Assembly: GCA_037355855.1 (NCBI GenBank)
Contig: CM074766.1
Location: 1,054,001 to 1,118,000 of the forward strand
From: Pseudo-nitzschia pungens
Taxonomy: Eukaryota > Bacillariophyta > Bacillariophyceae > Bacillariales > Bacillariaceae
Length of the DNA: 64,000 nucleotides
Direction of reading: 5' to 3'
Below are positions 57,023-64,000 of the stretch, one piece after another. Position 1 is the first letter of the stretch, and each line of letters starts with the position of its first letter. The notes under the pieces are model-generated. The model made no database searches, was not told where the DNA came from, and saw only the letters and a program-made list of their open reading frames with translations. The translations under genes were made by a program, and so were the position numbers.

Positions 57023-58297
57023 ATGCCAATTCAAACACCGGAATTTAAAGTCGATGATCTTTACCCCGATCTTAAAAAAAGGGAAGAGGATGTATCTCCT
57101 TTATCGGCGCCACCTTTCGACACTCCCCCTTGTCCCGATTCGTGGAAACAGAACAACAAAGCTGCAACTGATTACAAGGCTAGAGGACTTGCTTCTCGGA
57201 CCGTTTTTAAAGCTAGAAAATTATTCGATAGGGAGAGAACCAAGAATAGAATCAAAAAGAGAATCCACAAGAAAAGGAATATGAAATTGAAATGGTATCC
57301 TGCTTCGAAGGCTCGTCAAGTAGAGCAAGCTGTCAAGTTTCTAGATCCAGGTTATGGTTGGAAAGTCGAAGTCGTCAGGGATATTTCTGTTCCACCACCT
57401 CCGCAACCCCCTACTCCACCTTTAACACCGTCACCCGAGCTTCCTAATATCAATACAGTTTTGATGAAAGGTGCGGAATTGTTGCATCAAAGATCAAAGT
57501 TAATGAAAGAAGCCAAAGCAAAGGCAAGAGCACTTTTTGATACCAAAAATAAACAAGAACAACCGGACAATATCAAAAGCGAGGACGATTCAGAGGATAG
57601 AAAGCCACCAGCGATTAACAAATCCGGAAGTAAGAACAAAAGGCAATCCAAGAAAAGAAAGGAAGAAACGACACCCGAAAGAAAAAAAGAACAAACTCTT
57701 CCGAAAAAAAAAAGCCGAAGTGCGTTGTTCTATGATCCACCAGAAGATCTAATACTCGAAGGAGCCGCCCGTTACTTTTACAAAGAAGCTAAGGCATTAT
57801 CGAAACAGGAGCCTATCGATTTATATAAAGAACATCCATCCCTAGGCCATTTCGCAGAGAAACATTGTTTAGGATGTGGATTAGGGACTTGCCTTCAGAA
57901 GAGTTACATTGCTACTACAGTTGCAATGGCTCGAAGCGCTATCGCATCGGAGCTTGGAGAATTAGAGGGAATGTCGTTTCGACAGAAGAAACAATGGTTT
58001 ATTGGTCTATATCATAAGGTGAGAGGTTGGGAAGTACAATCACATGCAACTCACCATTCTTGTGCTATTAAATTTGCTTATAAAGAGTGGGGTATTGGGT
58101 GGAATTCCAAAGCAATTGCTTTAGAAGAGAAAGAAAGAGCCGAACGATTGATGAATTATGGTATCGTTTACGATCCATTCAACCTTGTCAATAGTGAGTG
58201 TCCAGTTTCGTCCGAATCGAAAGAAGAACAACAACGCCGTACTAGTAGTGATAAAGATAACAAACAAAGTTGGAAATCCATCCAAAAAAGAAATTAA
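57023..58297 (+). CDS. Accessory ORF of the piggyBac-type element, function unknown
   Basis: An intact frame of 424 residues starts at the ATG at 57023 (MPIQTPEFKVDDLYPDLKK). The first 130 residues are basic. A Pro-rich spacer follows (VPPPPQPPTPPLTPSPELP), then a very Lys-rich stretch, probably a nuclear signal. The last 180 residues look folded: YDPPEDLILEGAARYFYKEA, HCLGCGLGTCLQKSY, FRQKKQWFIGLYHKVRGW, HHSCAIKFAYKEWG. The conserved-looking Cys and His could bind zinc. Its codon use is AT-rich like that of the transposase and unlike the GC-rich host genes. The gene faces the transposase, with 47 bases between stops, and lies inside the same TIRs. A DNA-binding or regulatory helper is an inference. 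Confidence 0.7.
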   Translation: MPIQTPEFKVDDLYPDLKKREEDVSPLSAPPFDTPPCPDSWKQNNKAATDYKARGLASRTVFKARKLFDRERTKNRIKKRIHKKRNMKLKWYPASKARQVEQAVKFLDPGYGWKVEVVRDISVPPPPQPPTPPLTPSPELPNINTVLMKGAELLHQRSKLMKEAKAKARALFDTKNKQEQPDNIKSEDDSEDRKPPAINKSGSKNKRQSKKRKEETTPERKKEQTLPKKKSRSALFYDPPEDLILEGAARYFYKEAKALSKQEPIDLYKEHPSLGHFAEKHCLGCGLGTCLQKSYIATTVAMARSAIASELGELEGMSFRQKKQWFIGLYHKVRGWEVQSHATHHSCAIKFAYKEWGIGWNSKAIALEEKERAERLMNYGIVYDPFNLVNSECPVSSESKEEQQRRTSSDKDNKQSWKSIQKRN

Positions 58298-58344
58298 GTT
58301 AGGAATACATACCACCATTAATAATCTTCTATTGTTCTTTATTT

Positions 58345-61300
58345 TTAGATAATTCCACTACATTTGATATCTACCGAATCGGTCGACTCCTGTGTATTGA
58401 ATAGTATCTCTTCTGTGTCAATGGTCATGATAGTCTCTTGTGATTGTTGTTTGTCTTCCTGTATCGATATCGATTTGTTTGTAATATCAGTTTTCTTTTT
58501 CTTCTTTTCTTTTTCTTTCGATTCTTTTATCGATTGGATTATTTGTTCTTGTTCTTGTTCTTTCTTTAACAAGTCGTCTCTTCCGAGCAGATAGTACACA
58601 TACTCCCTATTAGTTTGTATATCATCTTCTGTTTGTACTTCAATCCATTTCTTTTCATCACTCCTGATAGATTTAAAATCTTTTCTGCCGAGTCCAAAGT
58701 AAGCCGGATCATGGTATTCGTGATAACACCATCGAGGATGTTGTGTAATAGTAGTAGAGTCAGAAGACCAGTCTCTTGATGACATACAACATAAAGTAAT
58801 CGGATTGCCGTTATTGTCGGTGCATTTAGAACAACAAGTATAACATCTTCTTCCACACATATAACAAAGTCTTCCACTCTTATTTGTTATTTTCTCCATA
58901 CCATGGTATTTCAGAACTTGACCTTCTAGACATAGACGTCCATTAACCAGCGCTTGGTTCACCACTTCACGAGATAGATAGTCACATACTACTCCATTTG
59001 CGACGTAAATGGACCTATGGCTCCTCCTATATCTCTTTCGAATTCTTAGAGACCATTTGTTCCGACTTCTTCTATCTTTCATTTCTTGCATCGATTTCCT
59101 TAACATTATGTCGCCAGGGTATTTGTTTTCGAGAGGGTTGTAAGTAAGCATCTGTAACGCCAATTTAGATTGAAATTGGTGTGCTGTTAAAATTTTTTTT
59201 TTTGCCCAAGTTGGGTCAAGACTTCCTTCTGTACATTCTTTGTACATGTCATAAGCAACAGCTATACTCAGTGCTTTGGCATGATTAATCGCCGCGTGAT
59301 AGTATTTCCATGATCGATACTGAAGACGTGCTCTTGCGATCATCGAATCGGCTTGATCTATCTTTCCGTATGTATGTAGATATAACTCTCTACTTTGATT
59401 CATTTCAATGCACCAGTTTCTTTTGTTATTTCCTTGTCCCCTACTTTTCCGTTGGACATAACATTCTGAGGAAGATATGGAATTTACGGATCCTATATTC
59501 GTCGATCCGGTGCTCTGAAAGCTACAATGGACTCTAGTATATAATGGTAATGGTGGTAGAGTCGAGGTGTTCCTTCCTGTGTGTTCTTCATCGATTGTTC
59601 CTTCTTCAACATTTGTAATCGATCCCCCTTTTTTGTCGGTCGATGGAACGTGATTTTTCGAATCGGGTTGTCTATAAAATCGATCAAATGGTGGAGGTCG
59701 AGTAGTTGGGTATTTCGGTGGTACAGTGGTCGTTGTATGTGATTTTTTGTTTGCTGGGGAAACAAGTGGTATTTTTGTTGAGGATAACTGGGGTTTTTGT
59801 TGTTCCGGTTTTTTCTTGTCCCCTTTTTCTGGGAAGAAAAACCTTTTCACTAAAGTGATAGGATTCGTAAGCCGGGCAACCCTAGACTTTTGTTTCTTAC
59901 TTGGTGGAGCGTTGTCTTTATGTAAATAAAGAGATGGAACACCTTTCGGAAGACACGATCTCGAAACAGTACCTAGCATAGACAAACCTTTGCTTCCCAT
60001 CCAATCCAAGATGACATCACCATTGAAAAAATTATCAACAGTCAAATGTGGTGGTTGAACCCATAGTTTATCTGGACCAATCTGTGGTAGAACACCATTC
60101 GTCACTAGTTCAAATACTTCCGACTGACCCCTTCTGGTAAAACCGGGAGCGCATTTATACTTTCCAACCCGGTGTATATATGCTCTCGGACGTATCCTAT
60201 AACAGTCAAATAAGAGAGTTGTTTGACCACCTCTACTTGTCCTTTTCCCTGGAGTGAAATAAACGTTCGAACCCCCGTAACCACCAAATGCCCAAGTGGT
60301 TTCATCTACCACCAGATCTTGATCTGCTCTTTTTGTTATATAATTAGTGTTGTGAACAAGCACTTTGTAAATATAATCGAACTTATTGGAAGGATTGAAT
60401 GGTACCCTGTGTTCTTCCTCATAATTGTTCGATACCTTTAAGTTCTCTTTAATCTCTCGCCACCTCCATAGGCTCATAGTTTTATGGATAGTTTTATTGT
60501 ACATACAATCCTTGGGATCCCATCGATTTTTAATATCTTGAGAACTCCCTCCACCACAAGCACCATGCATGAATAAACAACCATCGAATTTGACTACTTC
60601 TTCATGGGAAATAGATTTTATCTGATGTCCATAACCATCGTTCTTCCGATTGGCATAAAGATTACTGAACCAAGTAACAAGAGGGAAGTAAGGCATCCTC
60701 TCATCTCCTTCAATTCCGGATCGATCTGGGTAGTGTAATGGGATGATAAGCTGATAGAAAAACAGAGCATCATCATCGCGAATCCTCTCGACAGTTAGTC
60801 CGTGCTTTATCAACTTATCTTTGTCAAGGCATCCTTTCCTATTTGTAGGAAAGAGATTATTTTCTGTTCCAGTTCTGTATTTATCTATTCCCTTTTCTGC
60901 ATTCCATCCTTTGTAGTGGAACGTCCATCCACTGTCTTTGTGGAATCTAACAGGGCCGGCGTCAATACCTTCAGGTATCGACTGATCCCGAAATGGAATA
61001 CAGCCGCTGGGCATACAATGATAAAGATATTTCCCTTCTTTGAATTTCGGTTCAAAGTAGTACCTGTTCCATGATCCAGGATTGTCCACTTTTTCAAATG
61101 GAGGCTCCCCTTTCTTCAAACCGGAAGGTATGAAATCAAAAGGTACCTTAGGATAATCGATATTGTGTTCATTTAGAATTCCATTCTTACATTCATAAAG
61201 CTCGTAATCGAAGATAGAATCCGAATGATTTGCATTGTTGTGTTGTTTTTCTATGTTTAAAGACGCTAGCACATCAAATGATCTTGCTTCTGAACCATCT

Positions 61301-61557
61301 TCGTCACTGTCTCCTCCGTCACGACATATATGGTCTTGGGCGTATTGTTGTTCGAAGTATTTGTTTTGAGCATCGATTATTTCTTGTGAAGAAAATTGTG
61401 TGGGTTGGATATTATCATCAATGCCGACAACAGTAGTGGTATCAGTAGTATCTTCTTGTGTTGTGGTACGAGTAATCGTGCTAACATCAGAATGCATGTT
61501 GCGAGAAAGTCTCACCACCGGCATCGGGGAAGGAGTGTCGTCGTCGTTGGTATTCAT
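58345..61557 (-). CDS. PiggyBac-like transposase
   Basis: One intact exon encodes 1070 residues from the ATG at 61557. The N-terminal 180 residues are acidic and variable. The DDE_Tnp_1_7 fold follows: FPLVTWFSNLYANRK, QDLVVDETTWAFGG with the first catalytic Asp, LTVDNFFNGDVILDW with the second, GTVSRSCLPKG, and after a Lys/Pro/Thr-rich insert of about 120 residues, YGKIDQADSMIARARLQYRS with the third Asp and RSWKYYHAAINHAKAL. The end has a Cys-rich zinc finger (CYMCGRRCYTCCSKC). PiggyBac enzymes excise the element precisely and insert it at TTAA. All three Asp are present and the frame is whole, so the protein could be active. The long insert before the third Asp and the length (usual about 600) are odd. 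Confidence 0.88.
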   Translation of the reverse strand: MNTNDDDTPSPMPVVRLSRNMHSDVSTITRTTTQEDTTDTTTVVGIDDNIQPTQFSSQEIIDAQNKYFEQQYAQDHICRDGGDSDEDGSEARSFDVLASLNIEKQHNNANHSDSIFDYELYECKNGILNEHNIDYPKVPFDFIPSGLKKGEPPFEKVDNPGSWNRYYFEPKFKEGKYLYHCMPSGCIPFRDQSIPEGIDAGPVRFHKDSGWTFHYKGWNAEKGIDKYRTGTENNLFPTNRKGCLDKDKLIKHGLTVERIRDDDALFFYQLIIPLHYPDRSGIEGDERMPYFPLVTWFSNLYANRKNDGYGHQIKSISHEEVVKFDGCLFMHGACGGGSSQDIKNRWDPKDCMYNKTIHKTMSLWRWREIKENLKVSNNYEEEHRVPFNPSNKFDYIYKVLVHNTNYITKRADQDLVVDETTWAFGGYGGSNVYFTPGKRTSRGGQTTLLFDCYRIRPRAYIHRVGKYKCAPGFTRRGQSEVFELVTNGVLPQIGPDKLWVQPPHLTVDNFFNGDVILDWMGSKGLSMLGTVSRSCLPKGVPSLYLHKDNAPPSKKQKSRVARLTNPITLVKRFFFPEKGDKKKPEQQKPQLSSTKIPLVSPANKKSHTTTTVPPKYPTTRPPPFDRFYRQPDSKNHVPSTDKKGGSITNVEEGTIDEEHTGRNTSTLPPLPLYTRVHCSFQSTGSTNIGSVNSISSSECYVQRKSRGQGNNKRNWCIEMNQSRELYLHTYGKIDQADSMIARARLQYRSWKYYHAAINHAKALSIAVAYDMYKECTEGSLDPTWAKKKILTAHQFQSKLALQMLTYNPLENKYPGDIMLRKSMQEMKDRRSRNKWSLRIRKRYRRSHRSIYVANGVVCDYLSREVVNQALVNGRLCLEGQVLKYHGMEKITNKSGRLCYMCGRRCYTCCSKCTDNNGNPITLCCMSSRDWSSDSTTITQHPRWCYHEYHDPAYFGLGRKDFKSIRSDEKKWIEVQTEDDIQTNREYVYYLLGRDDLLKKEQEQEQIIQSIKESKEKEKKKKKTDITNKSISIQEDKQQSQETIMTIDTEEILFNTQESTDSVDIKCSGII

Positions 61558-61995
61558 GATTGTCGTGTCGATATCGATTCTTTCAGGTTGATTGTTGTGT
61601 TACAAAGAAAAGAAAAATCAAACGCTACTACTGAGTAAATCAACAAACTCAACAAACAGTCTTACTATTGTCTTGACAAGAATTCTGAAGATCCAATAAC
61701 AATACAATTGTCATCGGACCATTTGTTCCTGACACCACCTTTTATGCTTTTCCGTAAGTGTTCGGTACATTTTAGATTGTGGAAACACAGGAAAAGAAGC
61801 CAAAATCCGATGTCGGTTAGATTGTTTTTGGCGCACCAGAATATATTTCGAAATTTGAGTAAAATAAGACTCATCAGATTAACATTAAACTGTTATTTGA
61901 CTAATACGATCAGGAATATAGGATGGTCCTAAAACAACTGGTTTTCAGTAGATTTTTCCGCCGCAGCTAAACGATAGTAAGGTTAATTAAGATTA

Positions 61996-62574
61996 CTCAT
62001 ACGTACTGAAATCGTTATGTGACGTTCTTCTCTGAAAATGCGTACTCATAAGTTACCGGTAGGTAACGCGGGTCCCAAAATTACTTCGAACATTACATAC
62101 ATTATTTTGTTCGGCTAAGGGGTAAGATTACCGTAGCAATGAAATCTTACTTCTATCCCTTAGCAAAACGAAATACTACCGTACCGGTACGTACTACAAA
62201 ATTCTGATCAGCTGTCCCCCGGTTCTACGTCCCCGACTACTAATTTCTACTGAAACCCGGGGACAGCTGATACGTACTACAAAATTCTTATCAGCTGTCC
62301 CCCGGTTCTACGTCCCCGACTACTAATTTCTACTGAAACCCGGGGACAGCTAATAAGAATTCAGTAGCAATGTGCTAAAATATTCCTAACAGCTGTCGTC
62401 CATTGATTTTTAATTATTTCTACGTGGAATGGAGGACAGCTGTTCGGAATTTCGTAGTAAGGCTTATCCATAATTTTCGAAAGAATTTTGGTACCCGGAC
62501 TAATTACCTACCGTACCCGTATCTTACACAATTTACAAGAGAAGAACGTCAGACAAGGATTTCACTACTATGAG
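61996..62574. mobile_element. Nested MITE, hAT-like 8-bp target duplication
   Basis: A 579-bp element splits the right TIR of the larger transposon. Its ends are inverted repeats of about 40 bases that begin CTCATA and share TGAAATC and GACGTTCTTCTCT. It is flanked by TAAGATTA (61988-61995) and TAAGGTTA (62575-62582), an 8-base target duplication with one change. Removing it restores continuity with the left TIR. No coding capacity; it contains three strong hairpins. Confidence 0.75.
62189..62450. repeat. Three consecutive hairpins inside the MITE
   Basis: Hairpin 1 (62207-62271) has 18-base arms with one mismatch. Hairpin 2 (62284-62360) is part of an 82-bp tandem copy of the first and has longer arms. 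Hairpin 3 (62388-62444) keeps the ACAGCTGTC arm ends but has a different inner stem and loop, still paired. The loops of 1 and 2 are about 29 bases. Confidence 0.85.
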
Positions 62575-62678
62575 TAAGGTTACGGTGGAGTCAAGTTTTA
62601 CCGTAGGCTAGCTAGTAGGACAGTCATGCCGATAACACTAAATCCGAACGGAATGTAAGGTTGGCATTTTGACAAAAT

Positions 62679-63737
62679 AATTCGTAATATCAGCTTCGAA
62701 GATATCACAAAAAGTAATGTCATGTACGGTAATTACTGTGTTTTCCCTTGTTGTCTCCTGCTGGTTAGTGCTGTTTGCATGATGATAGCAACTTATTATG
62801 GGTTCTGGATTCAGCACCAGCCAACAATTACTGTAGGTAGTACCTTGTGCACTTCAGATTGTGTCTTGTTACTTTAACAAAAGGCAATTGAATAGAGACT
62901 TTGAGCATGCATTTTTACTAGAAGAAGTAACTAGTAGTATTACTTCTCACGTAATACTACTTTCTTATCTAGGGATATAGTCCTACTATATCAAAATGAC
63001 TTCTTGTTGTTGCAAGCGCATCACATTGAAAGATTCAATTGGTTGTTTTGCCCTTGAGAAAGTTCTCACAGAAAAATTAATTGTTTTTCTTTCACAGAGA
63101 GCAGTCATTCTTTGCAGCTACTACTACTACTATCCTGAGAGCAGTCATTCTTTGCAGCTACTACTACTACTATCCTCCCCTTGCATAGTCCAAGCAAATC
63201 CATTCCAATCACTGTCCATTTGAAAAAGATGATGGGGATATTTTACCGTTGTTGTCCTCCCACCAAAGCGTTCAAAGTCCTTTCCTATTTTTGCCATCTT
63301 CCAAATAGTGGTTGAAAATCGCGACCTGTACTTCTTTCTCTCGTATAGTTATATAATCTGCTGCTGTTATGTTGTTAGTAAAAATATATGCCAATTCAAA
63401 ACAATAGGCTGCAAAATAGTATTTTGTATCCATAGTGTCTCCTTCACACTAAAGTAAGTTATCGATCATCGTCCTTTTGTAGTAAGGATAGCGCGTGGTT
63501 CTTGAGCGTTACTAATTTCTCCCGACCATTCTTCATCACTCAAATTTTCAATTCATTCTGAACTTTCTCAGTTGTCAGAATTGGTTGCAAGTGTTCAAGA
63601 CGTACAGTCTTTTTTGTTCGAAAGACACGATACTACTTTCCCGAGCAAATTTTTCGTTAAGTCTATAACCTGGAGTGTTTTAAAGCATCGTCTGTTACCT
63701 CACGTGGTTTCGGTGATCACCCCTCCCTTTGTTTCGC
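62679..63737. other. Intergenic, 1.1 kb
   Basis: No supported gene. A 40-base direct repeat with AGAGCAGTCATTCTTTGCAG and (CTA)n occurs twice at about 63098-63177. A TACTAGTAG-rich palindromic part lies near 62925-62970. Confidence 0.5.
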
Positions 63738-64000
63738 TCAGTGGAACGAAAGATAATTTAGTCTCCCTTCATGGTCATATTCACTCGCTGCGACCACATT
63801 TCCTGCGCCGTCGTAGAGGGTTATCGAGTTGTAAATATAACACCCACTACTGATGCACTGTATCGTGTTTGTAGATGGATTGACTCGACCTCGTGTGGCA
63901 GGTAGACACAGAGTAACCACCAAAAACAGTACTGCTACCGGAGACAATGTCGAGATTAACAAAAACCTTCGTATTATCCTCGCATTTATGGAAGGAATGC
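63738..64000 (-). CDS. 3' end of a small secreted-protein gene, partial
   Basis: The minus-strand frame is open from the right edge to a stop at 63738, so the start lies outside the window. It reads through a basic stretch (RIIRRF), then a hydrophobic core (LSPVAVLFLVVTLCLPATRG) that looks like a signal peptide, and about 50 residues of mature sequence with two Cys (CISSGC) and LYDGAGNVVAASEYDHEG. No family is recognised. An intron or a chance frame cannot be excluded at this length. Confidence 0.4.
   Translation of the reverse strand, partial: IPSINARIIRRFLLISTLSPVAVLFLVVTLCLPATRGRVNPSTNTIQCISSGCYIYNSITLYDGAGNVVAASEYDHEGRLNYLSFH

Larger units (their letters stand above)
56233..62678. mobile_element. 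PiggyBac-type DNA transposon with two convergent genes, about 6.4 kb
   Basis: The ends are inverted repeats. The left end at 56233 and the reverse complement of the right end at 62678 align as TTTTGTC.AAATGCCAACC, then TTAC.TTCCGTTC. Similarity continues inward through TCGGCATG, AACTTGAC.CCACCGTAA and ATCGTTTAGCTGCGGCGG, giving a TIR of about 126 bp. On the right the TIR is split by a nested MITE. A TA dinucleotide flanks both ends; the TTAA duplication typical of piggyBac is not visible at the outer ends. Inside are a piggyBac-like transposase on the minus strand and a second ORF on the plus strand. Confidence 0.75.

Overview
The window looks like nuclear DNA of a diatom, probably pennate, or at least of a stramenopile with a secondary plastid. 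The signs are a glutamyl-tRNA reductase with a signal peptide plus an ASAF-type plastid-targeting motif, short GT-AG introns of about 78-220 bases, secreted proteins with PTSKPTSRPT-type linkers, and a gametolysin-like M11 protease. Gene density is low. Intergenic DNA is rich in short motifs, above all GTAAGGTT and its complement.

Layout. 1-841 (-): COA7-like Sel1 protein, cut by the left edge. 1882-3734 (+): HEMA. 4163-5869 (-): APC7. 6990-8622 (+): cytosolic PheRS alpha. 10449-14154 (+): NADPH oxidase-like gene. 14882-17137 (-): type II membrane protein with a FUT8-like domain. 20412-22517 (-): M11 metalloprotease. 24195-29126 (-): ATRX-like SNF2 helicase with ADD-like and CW zinc fingers. 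31143-32249 (+): orphan ORF. 33522-39050 (+): large BRCT protein with SQ/TQ clusters. 40.3-45.8 kb: block of tandem repeats with units of about 17, 38-45, 40 and 143 bp. 46577-48707 (+): ionotropic glutamate receptor-like channel. 49043-52642 (-): orphan acidic repeat protein. 54278-55671 (-): secreted protein with a PETDP repeat tail. 56.2-62.7 kb: piggyBac-type transposon with a transposase, a second convergent ORF and nested MITEs. 63738-64000 (-): end of a small secreted-protein gene.

The genes are a mixed nuclear set with no operon logic: tetrapyrrole synthesis, translation, cell cycle, chromatin and DNA damage, membrane redox and channel proteins.

The most unusual signal is that four genes (NADPH oxidase, M11 protease, ATRX-like helicase, PETDP protein) are broken by about 15 single-base frameshifts. 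Every one is +1, and each can be removed by shortening a short run of identical bases by one. Eleven other coding regions, about 24 kb in total, show none. This could be homopolymer over-calling in the assembly, gene-specific decay with a one-sided bias, or +1 recoding. The sequence alone cannot decide.
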